Source: Lysobacteraceae bacterium
GTDB taxonomy: Bacteria; Pseudomonadota; Gammaproteobacteria; Xanthomonadales; Xanthomonadaceae
Assembly (NCBI GenBank): GCA_003241895.1
Contig: QBLY01000001.1
Span: 124,001 to 188,000 of the forward strand
Direction of reading: 5' to 3'
DNA length: 64,000 bases
This document shows, piece by piece, positions 1 to 9,910 of the stretch. Position numbers and translations under genes: made by a program. Within the stretch, counting starts at the first letter, position 1; each line of letters begins with the position of its first letter. The notes under the pieces are model-generated. The model was not told the DNA's origin. It ran no database searches and saw nothing but the letters and a program-made list of their open reading frames with translations.

Positions 1-1184
1 GTGGATTCGGCCTGGGCACTGCCTGGTGCGGATAGCACAACCGCGTATTCGCGGAAGTCCGGCAAGGCCAGGGGTTCCAGCAGGCCGCCGCCGTTGGCGT
101 GCGGATTGGCGCCCATGCGACGCGCTCCAGCTGGCGCAAGCTCCGCGAACTCCTCACGGAACCGGCCATCGTCGTCGAACAACTCCTCATGCCGGTAGCT
201 GCGCATCCAATCCTCGAGTAGCCGCAGGTGTCCGGGCGTCTTGAACTCGGCGATCGGCACCTGGTGCGATCGCCAGCTGCCTTCGACCTGGTGCCCGTCG
301 ACGGTTTTCGGCCCGGTCCATCCCTTCGGCGTCTGCAGCACCAGCATCGGCCAGCGTGGGCAGGTGGGCGGTTTGGCGGCATCGGGGGCGCGCGCCTGGG
401 CCTGGATGGCCTGGATCTTCGCGAGGATCACGTCCAGCGTTTGCGCCAGCTGCTCGTGCATCAGCGCCGGATCGTCGCCGACCACGAAGTGCGGATCGTG
501 GCCATAGCCCGTCAACAGCTGGGTCAGCTCCTCCTGGCCGATGCGCGCAAATACGGTCGGGTTGGCGATCTTGTAGCCGTTGAGATGCAGGATCGGCAGT
601 ACCGCCCCGTCGTGCGCCGGGTTCAGGAATTTGTTGGAGTGCCAGCTCGCCGCGAGGGGGCCGGTCTCGGCCTCGCCATCGCCGATGACGCACGCCACGA
701 TCAGACCGGGGTTGTCGAACGCTGCACCGTAGGCATGCGCCAGCGCGTAGCCCAGTTCGCCACCCTCGTGGATCGAGCCCGGAGTTTCCGGCGCGACGTG
801 GCTCGGGATGCCGCCCGGCCAGGAAAACTGCCGGAACAGCGCCCGCATGCCTTCGCGGTCGCGGGAGATGGCGGGATAGGTTTCTGTGTAGCTCCCCTCC
901 AGATACGTGTTGGCAACCATCGCCGGCCCGCCGTGGCCCGGGCCGATGATGTTGATCATGTCCAGGTCATGGGCCTTGATCAGCCGGTTCAGGTGTACGT
1001 ACAGGAAGTTCAGCCCGGGCGTGGTTCCCCAGTGACCAAGCAGGCGCGGCTTGATGTGCTCGATCGCCAGCGGCTGATCCAGCATCGGATTGGCCTTGAG
1101 GTAGATCTGGCCGACGGAGAGATAGTTCGCCGCCCGCCACCAGGCGTGCATCTTCGTCAACAGTTCGGGGGTCAGCGTTGCCAT
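1..1184 (-). CDS. xfp: Phosphoketolase, N-terminal part (cut by window edge)
   Basis: This enzyme splits xylulose-5-phosphate (and often fructose-6-phosphate) with phosphate to acetyl phosphate plus an aldose phosphate, using thiamine diphosphate in the cytoplasm. The first 394 residues are present, about half of the usual ~790. They include the opening motif [15 protein letters not shown], the [11 protein letters not shown] motif and the ThDP motif [22 protein letters not shown] at 1184 is preferred over ATG at 1190 because an AAGGA site lies 6 nt upstream of it. It is the last visible gene of a tal-pgm-xfp operon, 54 bp after pgm. The frame runs open off the left edge, so the C-terminal half cannot be judged. 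Confidence 0.95.
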   Translation of the reverse strand, partial: MATLTPELLTKMHAWWRAANYLSVGQIYLKANPMLDQPLAIEHIKPRLLGHWGTTPGLNFLYVHLNRLIKAHDLDMINIIGPGHGGPAMVANTYLEGSYTETYPAISRDREGMRALFRQFSWPGGIPSHVAPETPGSIHEGGELGYALAHAYGAAFDNPGLIVACVIGDGEAETGPLAASWHSNKFLNPAHDGAVLPILHLNGYKIANPTVFARIGQEELTQLLTGYGHDPHFVVGDDPALMHEQLAQTLDVILAKIQAIQAQARAPDAAKPPTCPRWPMLVLQTPKGWTGPKTVDGHQVEGSWRSHQVPIAEFKTPGHLRLLEDWMRSYRHEELFDDDGRFREEFAELAPAGARRMGANPHANGGGLLEPLALPDFREYAVVLSAPGSAQAES

Positions 1185-1190
1185 GGTCAT

Positions 1191-1195
1191 TCCTT
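1191..1195 (-). promoter_or_regulatory. Ribosome binding site that decides the xfp start
   Basis: AAGGA on the minus strand sits 6 nt before ATG 1184 but directly against ATG 1190, which favours the downstream start. Confidence 0.55.
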
Positions 1196-1238
1196 GCGCA
1201 ATGGGGGGGGGTCGGTACGGTCGCAGAGGCGACACCGG

Positions 1239-2891
<1,653 letters not shown>

Positions 2892-2903
2892 GACGGGTTT
2901 CAC

Positions 2904-3992
2904 CTAGGCTTTCCCCTTGGCCAGGGCATCGCGTTTTTCCGCGATGCGCTGCATCAGTGACCGCCACGACTTCACGAACGAGGCGGCGCCGTCGCGCTGG
3001 AGCTGCGCGGCCAGCGCATCGACGTCGATCCCGGGTTTTGCAAAGCGCGCCAGCGTGGCCTCGGCATCGCCACCGTCGGACGCCATCACGCCACTGAGTT
3101 TGCCGTGATCTGAAAAGGCCTTCAACGTCTTCTCCGGCAGGGTGTTGATCGTGCCGGGCGCGGCCAGCTCCTCGACGTAAAGCGTGTCCGGGGCGTCGGG
3201 ATCCTTGGTGCCGGTGCTGGCCCACAGCAGCCGCTGCGGATGCGCGCCGGCGGCGGCGAGCGTCTGCCAGCGCGGCGAAGCCAGCAGTTCACGGTAGGCG
3301 CGATAGGTGCGTTGCCCTATGGCAATGCCCAATGTGTTGCGCAGCTCCGCAGGCGCCGTATCGGCCACCGCCTTGTCCCAGCGGCTGATGAACAGCGAGG
3401 CGACCGATTCGACCACGGGGTCGAGACCGGCCTCGATCCGACGCTCGATGCCGCGCAGATAGGCTTCGGCCGCAGCGAGATACTGCGCGGTCGAAAACAA
3501 CAGGGTCACGTTGATCGGCACCCCGGCGAAAATGGCGTCCTCGATCGCCTGAAGTCCTTCGGGCGTACCGGGGATCTTCACGAAGAGGTTGGGCCGACCG
3601 GCCTGCGCGTGCATCTTGAGCGCGGCCGCGAGACTGCCTGCCGTGTCGGTCGCAAGCATCGGTGAGACTTCCATCGACACCCAGCCATCCAGGCCGCCGG
3701 TGGCCGCGTGCATCGGCAGGAACAGATCGGCGGCCCGCCGCAGATCCTCCAGCGCAAGCTCGGTAAACAGCGCCTCGTCGGACGGACCCGCCTGGGCGCT
3801 GTCGCGGATACCGGCGTCGTAGGCATCGCCGCCGCCCATGGCCTCGTCGAAGATGGACGGGTTGGAGGTCAGCCCGGTGATCGAATCCCGGTCGATGTAG
3901 CGCTGCAGCGTGCCGTCATCCAGCAGCGTACGGGTGATGTTGTCCAGCCACAGGCGCTGGCCGAGGTCGTGCAGTTGCCGGGTCGGGTTCAT
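2904..3992 (-). CDS. tal: Transaldolase
   Basis: It transfers a dihydroxyacetone unit between sedoheptulose-7-phosphate and glyceraldehyde-3-phosphate in the pentose phosphate pathway. The 362-residue length and the opening pattern (LGQRLWLDNI, then GLTSNPSIFDEAM) fit the longer bacterial Tal class rather than TalB of about 317. The Schiff-base lysine is K139 in LFVKIPGT. Its stop codon TAG is directly followed by the alternative GTG of pgm. Its ATG overlaps the stop of a 41-codon ORF in an ATGA junction, which suggests translational coupling. With phosphoketolase and Pgm it makes a sugar-phosphate rearrangement operon. Confidence 0.94.
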   Translation of the reverse strand: MNPTRQLHDLGQRLWLDNITRTLLDDGTLQRYIDRDSITGLTSNPSIFDEAMGGGDAYDAGIRDSAQAGPSDEALFTELALEDLRRAADLFLPMHAATGGLDGWVSMEVSPMLATDTAGSLAAALKMHAQAGRPNLFVKIPGTPEGLQAIEDAIFAGVPINVTLLFSTAQYLAAAEAYLRGIERRIEAGLDPVVESVASLFISRWDKAVADTAPAELRNTLGIAIGQRTYRAYRELLASPRWQTLAAAGAHPQRLLWASTGTKDPDAPDTLYVEELAAPGTINTLPEKTLKAFSDHGKLSGVMASDGGDAEATLARFAKPGIDVDALAAQLQRDGAASFVKSWRSLMQRIAEKRDALAKGKA

Positions 3993-4114
3993 TTGGGCCC
4001 CAAGGGAACGAGCCGCGGTCCCAGCGCATTGCCCGGCACGCGCTTGGCTGCCACCGGCAGGCGCGGATAGTCATCGAGCATCATGTTGTGTTCTGCGGGG
4101 ACGCTGCACTTCAT
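3989..4114 (-). CDS. Small ORF (41 aa) coupled to transaldolase
   Basis: No family recognised. The product is a 41-residue, proline- and leucine-containing peptide with a basic C-terminal half and no signal peptide or membrane segment. The case for it is positional: its TGA overlaps the tal ATG in an ATGA junction, the arrangement seen at many real coupled genes in this window. No convincing ribosome site precedes ATG 4114, and an internal ATG-ATG pair occurs ten codons in. It could be a leader peptide, the remnant of a longer gene, or chance. Confidence 0.35.
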   Translation of the reverse strand: MKCSVPAEHNMMLDDYPRLPVAAKRVPGNALGPRLVPLGPK

Positions 4115-4248
4115 CACATCACCATACGCGCCTTGTATTCGCGGACCTGACTGCCCGCCCACTGGCGTCTCATGAGTTCCAACATCAACCAGGACCGTGC
4201 TTGCCTGGTGCCGATGCACCGTCATACGGCCGCGTGTAGACTTGGGCC

Positions 4249-4635
4249 ATGTCCGTTTTCCGCACTCTCGGCTACTGGTTGCTTGCGTTGGCGCTGATCG
4301 CCAATGCCGGGCTGCCGTCGGCCGCGTCTGCGATGGGCCACTCGGCGCATCAGGCGGCCGGGTCCATGGCTCACCCCATGGGCGAAAGTGCCAACGACCA
4401 GGCGCCCTGCCACGAAGACGCGTCAAGCCAGCAGCCCGCCAAGCCCGACCCGGCGCCGATAGACTGCTGCGTTGACGGGGCCTGCGCCTGCAGTTGCCTG
4501 CACCACGCCCCGGTCCTGGTATTGGGTGAACCCCGGCCGGTCGCACCCCAGCACGGTTGGGTGGCGCAGCTGGGCCGCCTGAAGTCCCTGCCCTCGGCTC
4601 CGGCCGCGCCGGCAATACGACCTCCCATCGCGTAA
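4249..4635 (+). CDS. copL: CopL-family metal-binding regulatory protein
   Basis: A 128-residue exported Cys/His/Met-rich protein. Residues 1-28 form a signal peptide (hydrophobic WLLALALIANAGL, then ASA). The mature part is rich in metal ligands: MGHSAHQ, MAHPMGES, CHED, DCC and CACSCLHH. In Xanthomonas and relatives copL is the first gene of the copLAB locus and is needed for copper-induced expression of the downstream genes; that role here is inferred from family and position. It starts the plus-strand cluster and is separated from the next gene by 97 bp. No strong ribosome site is visible upstream. Confidence 0.85.
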   Translation: MSVFRTLGYWLLALALIANAGLPSAASAMGHSAHQAAGSMAHPMGESANDQAPCHEDASSQQPAKPDPAPIDCCVDGACACSCLHHAPVLVLGEPRPVAPQHGWVAQLGRLKSLPSAPAAPAIRPPIA

Positions 4636-4720
4636 TCCCTCCCGGCGGACTGCGCTCCGCCCCAATGGTTCGGCCCGGATTCGGGCCGTCAGACCCGTGG
4701 CCGTGCGCCGCGGGTGTCTC

Positions 4721-4725
4721 GGAGG
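4721..4725 (+). promoter_or_regulatory. Ribosome binding site that decides the start of the TolC-like gene
   Basis: GGAGG lies 7 nt before ATG 4733. That start gives a clean lipoprotein signal, while the upstream in-frame ATG at 4697 would prepend 12 polar residues. Confidence 0.7.
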
Positions 4726-4732
4726 AAATTCC

Positions 4733-6721
4733 ATGTCTTCACGTCTTCGCCCTGCCCTGTTGGCCGTGGCCCTGAGCCTCGCCCTGAGCGGCTGCACATC
4801 CCTGGCCACCCGGCCCGACGATGCTGCGATCAATACCCTGCTGTCCGACCGAAACGGACCCCAGGTCGAGTGGTCCACCGTGGGCCAGCCACCTTCGGAA
4901 CAGCAGGCCCTCGGGCAATGGCTGCAGGCCCCGATGACCGCGGAAACCGCGGTTCGCGTCGCCATGCTGCGCAGCCCGCGGCTGCAGGGCGAGTACGCTC
5001 GCCTGGGCCTGGCCCACGCCGAAGTGCTCGAGGCGGTGCAGATTTCCAACCCCACGCTGTCGCTGTCGCGCTCCTATCTCGATCCGGGCAGCGGCTACAG
5101 CCGCACCGCTGGCCTGAGCTTGCCGCTCGTGGACCTGCTGGTGCTGCCGATGCGCGCCCGGCTGGCCCACAAGGAATACGAGCGGGCCAAGCTTGAGATC
5201 GCCGGCGCCGTCCTCAACGTGGCCGCCGACGTTCAGACCGGCTGGTACACCTACGTCGGGGCCCAGCAAGTGGCCGACATGCGCACCGCCGTGGCCGAGG
5301 GCTCGGACGCCGCCGCCGAACTGGCGCAGCGCTTCTACAACGCCGGCAACATCAACGAGCTTCAGCTCAAGCAGGAGCAGGCGGCGGCCAGCGAGGCGCG
5401 CATCGTCGCCGCCCGCGCCAGGGCCGAGGCCAGCCGGTCGCGCCTGATGCTCAACACGCTGCTCGGCCTGAGCGGCGAGTCCGCCGCGTGGCGCACCAGC
5501 GATCGCCTGCCGATGCCGGTGGCCGCCGAGGACGATCCCGCGCTGCTGGCGAACCTGGCACGCGAAGGCAACCTGGAGCTGCTGGCGGCCCGCCAGCAAA
5601 CCGACATCCTGCTCGATGCGCTGGGCATCACCCGCAAGCTGCGCTGGCTGGGCGGCAGCGAAATCGGCTACGAGCGTGAGCGTGAAGCCGACGGCGCCCG
5701 CCTGCGCGGGCCGACGCTCAACCTGGAGCTGCCGATCTTCAACCAGGGCCAGGCAAAACTCGCCCGTAGCCAGGCCCAGTTGGCGGAGGCGCGAGCCCGT
5801 TTGGCGCAGGCCGAGCTGGGCGCGGACAACGCCGTGCGCCTGGGCGGCGAACAGGTCCGCGAGCTCGGCAAAGTCGTGCAGATCCATCGCGACGCCCTGA
5901 TCCCGCAGCGCGAGGCCATCGTCGCGCGCAGCCAGGAACATCAGAACTACATGCTGATCGGCGTGTTCGAACTGATCCAGGCCAAGGTGCAGGAATACAA
6001 CGCCTACGAAAGCTATCTCGAGGCCGTGCGCGATTACTGGCTGGCCCGGGTCGAGCTGATGCGCGCCGTCGGACAGCGCCTGCCCAGCGATGCCGGCATC
6101 GGCGAATCCACGCCGAGCGTGCAGGACATCCTGACGCCGGCCGCGGGCGACGCGATGCCGGGCATGGACCACAGCGGCCATGACATGTCCTCGATGCCCA
6201 AGGCGCCTGCCGCCGCGGACGAAGCCAAGCCGGCCATGGACCACAGCGGCCACGACATGTCGGGCATGGACCACAGCAGCCACGACATGTCCTCTATGCC
6301 CAAGGCGCCCGTAGAAGCGGACGAAGCCAAGCCGGCCATGGACCACAGCGGCCACGACATGTCGGGCATGGACCACAGCAGCCACGACATGTCCTCTATG
6401 CCCAAGGCGCCCGTAGAAGCGGACGAAGCCAAGCCGGCCATGGACCACAGCGGCCACGACATGTCGGGCATGGACCACAGCAGCCACGACATGTCCTCTA
6501 TGCCCAAGGCGCCCGTAGAAGCGGACGAAGCCAAGCCGGCCATGGACCACAGCGGCCACGACATGTCGGGCATGGACCACAGCAGCATGGACATGCCGGC
6601 GGAGCCGGCGCCCAAACCCGCCCCGGTGGATCACTCGCAGCATGCGCCGCCGGCACCTGAGGCGAAGGAAAGCGACGACACCCCCGAACAGGACCACAGC
6701 GCCCACGGAGGCACGCCATGA
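4733..6721 (+). CDS. TolC-family outer membrane lipoprotein with His/Met-rich repeat tail
   Basis: A 662-residue outer membrane efflux-type protein. Residues 1-21 form a lipoprotein signal with lipobox LSGC. Residues ~60-470 show the OEP pattern of long amphipathic helices (AMLRSPRLQGEYARLGLAHAE; ELPIFNQGQAKLARSQAQ). The remaining ~180 residues are a tail of MDHSGHDMSGMDHSSHDM units, which should bind Cu(I)/Cu(II) through Met and His. TolC proteins usually work with an inner-membrane pump and adaptor, and neither is present nearby, so copper storage or surface sequestration is also possible. The gene overlaps the multicopper oxidase by 4 bp (ATGA). Normal TolC-like proteins end near residue 470, so the tail is the odd part. 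Confidence 0.88.
   Translation: MSSRLRPALLAVALSLALSGCTSLATRPDDAAINTLLSDRNGPQVEWSTVGQPPSEQQALGQWLQAPMTAETAVRVAMLRSPRLQGEYARLGLAHAEVLEAVQISNPTLSLSRSYLDPGSGYSRTAGLSLPLVDLLVLPMRARLAHKEYERAKLEIAGAVLNVAADVQTGWYTYVGAQQVADMRTAVAEGSDAAAELAQRFYNAGNINELQLKQEQAAASEARIVAARARAEASRSRLMLNTLLGLSGESAAWRTSDRLPMPVAAEDDPALLANLAREGNLELLAARQQTDILLDALGITRKLRWLGGSEIGYEREREADGARLRGPTLNLELPIFNQGQAKLARSQAQLAEARARLAQAELGADNAVRLGGEQVRELGKVVQIHRDALIPQREAIVARSQEHQNYMLIGVFELIQAKVQEYNAYESYLEAVRDYWLARVELMRAVGQRLPSDAGIGESTPSVQDILTPAAGDAMPGMDHSGHDMSSMPKAPAAADEAKPAMDHSGHDMSGMDHSSHDMSSMPKAPVEADEAKPAMDHSGHDMSGMDHSSHDMSSMPKAPVEADEAKPAMDHSGHDMSGMDHSSHDMSSMPKAPVEADEAKPAMDHSGHDMSGMDHSSMDMPAEPAPKPAPVDHSQHAPPAPEAKESDDTPEQDHSAHGGTP
6236..6541 (+). 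repeat. Three tandem 102-bp repeats encoding a His/Met/Asp-rich metal-binding unit
   Basis: The ATGGACCACAGCGGCCACGA start recurs at 6236, 6338, 6440 and 6542, exactly 102 bp apart, giving a 34-residue unit. Copies are identical at nearly every base; a diverged partial unit precedes them (from ~6165) and a partial unit follows (to ~6600). Near-identity including third codon positions indicates recent duplication or gene conversion. Copy number is probably unstable, and short-read assembly may have collapsed it. Confidence 0.95.
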
Positions 6722-8052
6722 AGATCACACGACGCAACATCCTGCTGGGCGCAGGCGCCGGCTTGGTCACCACCGCCGCCACCAGCATGGCCGGCGCCCA
6801 AAGCCAGGGCCACGACATGAGCCAGATGAAGGAGCCCGGCGCTCCGGCCGAGGCCCCGCCGGTGGCGCGCCAGCGCGCCGGCAAGGTCCGCACGCTCAAC
6901 GGCTGGACCCTGCCCTGGCGCATGAACGGCGGCGTCAAGGAATTCCACCTGGTCGCCGAGGAGTTCGAACACGAGTTCGCGCCGGGATCCAGGGCCATGT
7001 GTTGGGGTTACAACGGCAGTACGCCCGGGCCAACCATAGAGGCGGTCGAAGGCGACCGTATCCGCATCTTCGTCACCAACCGCCTGCGCGAAGCCACCAC
7101 CATCCATTGGCACGGCCTGATCCTGCCCAGCGGCATGGACGGTGTCGGCGGACTGAACCAGCCGCAGATCAAGCCGGGCGAAACCTTTGCTTACGAGTTC
7201 ACGCTTCGCCAGCACGGCACGCACATGTATCACCCGCATGCCGATGAAATGGTGCAGATGTCGCAGGGCATGATGGGCCTGCTGATCATCCATCCCAAGG
7301 GTGGCGAAGCGGTGCGGATCGACCGCGACTACGCGTTCCTGCTGCACAACTTCGCGCTGCATCCGGGCACGAGCCGACCGGATCCGGCGGTGATGCAGGA
7401 CTTCGACCTGTGGACTTTCAACTCCAAGGTATTCCCGGCGATCGAGCCGATCGTGGCCCGCACGGGTGAGCGCGTGCGCATCCGCGTGGGCAACCTGAGC
7501 ATGTGGAACCACCCGATCCACCTGCACGGCGTGCAGTTCCATGTCACCGGCGGCGATGGCGGCCGACTGCCGCGTTCGCAGTGGCGCACCGAGGTTACCG
7601 AGATCGTGGGCGTGGGCCAGATGCGCGATATCGAATTCACCGCGGTGGCGGGCGACTGGGCGTTCCACTGCCACATGGCCCACCACACCATGGGCCCGAT
7701 GGGACACGACGTGCCCAACACCCTCGGCGTCGACCAGCGCGGCGTGGAGGCGAAGATCCGGCAGATGCTGCCCGGCTACATGGCCATGGGCGAGGCCGGC
7801 ATGGCCGAGCACCAGGACCACACCGACAGCGGCCATATGAAAGGCCCCCCCAATACTCTGGCGATGATGGCCGGCAAGGGTCCGTTCGGGAACATCGAGA
7901 TGGGCGGCATGTTCACCGTGGTCAAGGTGCGTGATGACATCGCCCCGGGCGACTTCTCCGATCCGGGCTGGTACCGCAACCCCACGGGCACCGTGGCCCA
8001 GCGCGTCAGCGACGATCCCGCGTTCGGCAATCCGCCGCGCCGTCCCCGCTAA
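6718..8052 (+). CDS. Multicopper oxidase (periplasmic copper resistance, CopA/laccase-like)
   Basis: A 444-residue Tat substrate: the N-terminus TRRNILLGAG is a twin-arginine signal. All four copper-ligand clusters are intact: IHWHG (H130, H132), HMYHPH (H169, H172, H174), NHPIHLHG (H265, H268, H270) and HCHMAHHTMGPM (C318 between two trinuclear His; H323 and M328 complete the type 1 site). The enzyme probably oxidises Cu(I) in the periplasm. It is shorter than three-domain CopA (~600). A further ~115 residues with Met/His patches follow the last copper motif, where many multicopper oxidases end. It sits between a metal-binding TolC-like protein and a cytochrome c that may accept or supply electrons. 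Confidence 0.93.
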   Translation: MKITRRNILLGAGAGLVTTAATSMAGAQSQGHDMSQMKEPGAPAEAPPVARQRAGKVRTLNGWTLPWRMNGGVKEFHLVAEEFEHEFAPGSRAMCWGYNGSTPGPTIEAVEGDRIRIFVTNRLREATTIHWHGLILPSGMDGVGGLNQPQIKPGETFAYEFTLRQHGTHMYHPHADEMVQMSQGMMGLLIIHPKGGEAVRIDRDYAFLLHNFALHPGTSRPDPAVMQDFDLWTFNSKVFPAIEPIVARTGERVRIRVGNLSMWNHPIHLHGVQFHVTGGDGGRLPRSQWRTEVTEIVGVGQMRDIEFTAVAGDWAFHCHMAHHTMGPMGHDVPNTLGVDQRGVEAKIRQMLPGYMAMGEAGMAEHQDHTDSGHMKGPPNTLAMMAGKGPFGNIEMGGMFTVVKVRDDIAPGDFSDPGWYRNPTGTVAQRVSDDPAFGNPPRRPR

Positions 8053-8067
8053 TCGGAGCACTCCGTC

Positions 8068-8826
8068 ATGTCCTTGATCAAAAGTGGTTTGATCCTCGCG
8101 GGTTTCGGTGCGGCGGCGGTGGCTGGCGGCATTTATTTCGGTGCGATCCACCCCGGTGCGGATCAGCCTCACTCGTCCGTGGTGTTCAAGCTGATTGAAA
8201 CCGCCCGTGACCGCGGCATCAGCATGCGTGCCCAGGCCGTAAGCGTGCCTTCGCTGGGCGACGCGGCACAGGTGCTGTCGGGCGCCGGCAACTATGCGGC
8301 CATGTGCACCACCTGCCACCTGGCACCGGGCATGGCGCCAACCGAACTGAGCCAGGGCCTGTATCCGGCGCCGCCCGCGCTGACCGAGCTGGGCGCGCCC
8401 GATCCGGCACGCGCCTTCTGGGTGATCAAGCACGGCCTCAAGGCTTCCGGCATGCCGGCATGGGGCACGAGCATGGCCGATGAGTACATCTGGAACATGG
8501 TCGCCTTCCTGCAGCAGGCACCGGGCATGACCGCGGAGCAGTACCAGACCCTGGTGGCCAGCAGCGGCGGGCACTCGCACGGCGGTGGCGAAAGCATGCC
8601 CCATCACGAGAGCATGCCGGGCATGGCCGGGGGTCATCACGATGACACCGGCGCGGCGCCTCATGAACATGCAGCCCAGGCACCGGCGCCACATGACGAC
8701 GCCGGCGCACCGCCGCACGACCATGGCGCGCCTTCACCAACCCCTGCCACGCATGACGACGCCGGCGCACCGCCCCATGACCACGCGCCCGCCGCCGAAT
8801 CCGCCGACGCGCACGACGGTCATTGA
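8068..8826 (+). CDS. Membrane-anchored c-type cytochrome with His-rich tail
   Basis: A 252-residue protein with an N-terminal hydrophobic anchor (residues 5-25), one haem-binding CTTCH at 80-84 and a likely axial Met at 129 in SGMPAWG. The last ~85 residues are a low-complexity tail of His, Asp, Ala and Pro, with PPHDH units repeated, which looks metal-binding. The haem domain is a class I monohaem cytochrome facing the periplasm. It begins 15 bp after the multicopper oxidase, with a GGAGCA site before ATG. Inference: it exchanges electrons with the oxidase or with the respiratory chain while the tail holds copper. Confidence 0.88.
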   Translation: MSLIKSGLILAGFGAAAVAGGIYFGAIHPGADQPHSSVVFKLIETARDRGISMRAQAVSVPSLGDAAQVLSGAGNYAAMCTTCHLAPGMAPTELSQGLYPAPPALTELGAPDPARAFWVIKHGLKASGMPAWGTSMADEYIWNMVAFLQQAPGMTAEQYQTLVASSGGHSHGGGESMPHHESMPGMAGGHHDDTGAAPHEHAAQAPAPHDDAGAPPHDHGAPSPTPATHDDAGAPPHDHAPAAESADAHDGH

Positions 8827-8848
8827 TCCGTACACCCTGGAGGGCATC

Positions 8849-9364
8849 ATGAAAAAGATTATTCGGCCATCACTGATCGTCTTCGCCTTGGCCAGCGGCC
8901 TGGTGGCCTGTGGCACGCAGGGCCAGGCCGCCACGCCGGAGGAACCCGGCCCGCCGCTGGTCCAGGCCGCCGCGGCGCCCACAAAGGCTCCGCTGCCCGA
9001 GGTCGTCGTTTACAAGGACCCGGGCTGCGAATGCTGCTCGCTCTGGGCCAAGCACGTGGAAGCCGCCGGCTATCCGGTAACGGTAACGGCCACCCAGGAC
9101 ATGGATACGATCAAGCGCGAGGCCGGCGTTCCTGCCGGCAAGGGCTCGTGCCACACCGCCCAGGTGGACGGCTATTTCATCGAGGGCCATGTTCCGGTTC
9201 AGGACATCGAGCGCCTACTGGCCGAGCGGCCGCGGGCCCGGGGACTGACCGCGCCGGGAATGCCCATCGGCTCACCCGGCATGCCGGGCCCGGCACAACC
9301 CTACACCGTTGAACTGATCCACCTGGACGGCAGCAGCACGCCCTTCAGCCAGCACGGTCGCTGA
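8849..9364 (+). CDS. DUF411 metal-binding lipoprotein
   Basis: A 171-residue lipoprotein: lipobox LVAC puts the lipidated Cys at 21. The DUF411 domain starts at about residue 50 (VVVYKDPGCECC, Cys 60, 62, 63), followed by GSCHTAQVDGYFIEGHVP. The ligand-rich CECC and the SCHTA motif fit copper or thiol chemistry, and DUF411 genes commonly sit in copper or silver loci. The start is ATG 8849 with TGGAGG upstream; a longer open frame into the cytochrome tail is rejected. A Met/Pro/Gly-rich stretch near the C-terminus adds possible Cu(I) ligands. Confidence 0.88.
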   Translation: MKKIIRPSLIVFALASGLVACGTQGQAATPEEPGPPLVQAAAAPTKAPLPEVVVYKDPGCECCSLWAKHVEAAGYPVTVTATQDMDTIKREAGVPAGKGSCHTAQVDGYFIEGHVPVQDIERLLAERPRARGLTAPGMPIGSPGMPGPAQPYTVELIHLDGSSTPFSQHGR

Positions 9365-9385
9365 GAAACACAAGGAGCAAACACC

Positions 9386-9841
9386 ATGAAGTACGCACGG
9401 TTCGCCACGATGATCCTGGCATCCACCGCGGTCATGTTCGTCCTGATGTACCTCAACAACTACGCCCTGGACCAGATCTACTTCAGCGAAACGCGCTTCT
9501 ACATGGCGCTGGTGATGGGCGCGAGCATGGCCGTGGTCATGCTGCTTTTCATGTGGGGGATGTACCAGGACAAGAGGCTCAATGCGGTCATCCTGGCCGT
9601 CGCGGTTGTGACGTTTTCCGGCTCGCTGTGGCTGGTGCGCAGCCAGTCGACGATCGAGGACGTGTCCTGGATGAAGGCCATGATTCCCCATCACTCCATT
9701 GCCATACTGACCAGCTCGCGGGCCAACATTTCCGATCCGCGCGTGCGCAAACTCGCCGATGACATCATCGCGGCGCAGAAGCGGGAAATCGCCCAGATGC
9801 AGCAGCTGATCGAAGAGCTGGAATCCAAGCCTGCCAACTGA
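9386..9841 (+). CDS. DUF305-type membrane protein
   Basis: A 151-residue protein with three predicted membrane helices (about residues 7-24, 40-57, 66-83) and a periplasmic C-terminal helix-rich domain. The DUF305 hallmark MIPHHSIAI is at about residues 99-107, followed by a KLADDIIAAQKREIAQM helix. DUF305 proteins are ferritin-like helical proteins often found with copper genes. This is the last gene of the cluster; the start has an AAGGAG site 9 nt before ATG 9386, and a terminator follows the stop. Confidence 0.85.
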   Translation: MKYARFATMILASTAVMFVLMYLNNYALDQIYFSETRFYMALVMGASMAVVMLLFMWGMYQDKRLNAVILAVAVVTFSGSLWLVRSQSTIEDVSWMKAMIPHHSIAILTSSRANISDPRVRKLADDIIAAQKREIAQMQQLIEELESKPAN

Positions 9842-9851
9842 CTCCGCTGGA

Positions 9852-9870
9852 AGCGGCGGCCGCTGTTTTT
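9852..9870 (+). terminator. Rho-independent terminator of the copper cluster
   Basis: The hairpin AGCGG-CGG-CCGCT is followed by GTTTTT, 10 bp after the last gene. It sits between the convergent copper and polyketide clusters. Confidence 0.6.
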
Positions 9871-9910
9871 GGCGGGTGGGCGGCGCCGCGCGTCCCGGTC
9901 GGGCAGCCGG

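Noticed and set aside
6236-6541. Tandem repeats as a CRISPR array
   Set aside because: Unit length is 102 bp without unique spacers, it is in frame, and it encodes His/Met-rich protein sequence within a complete gene.
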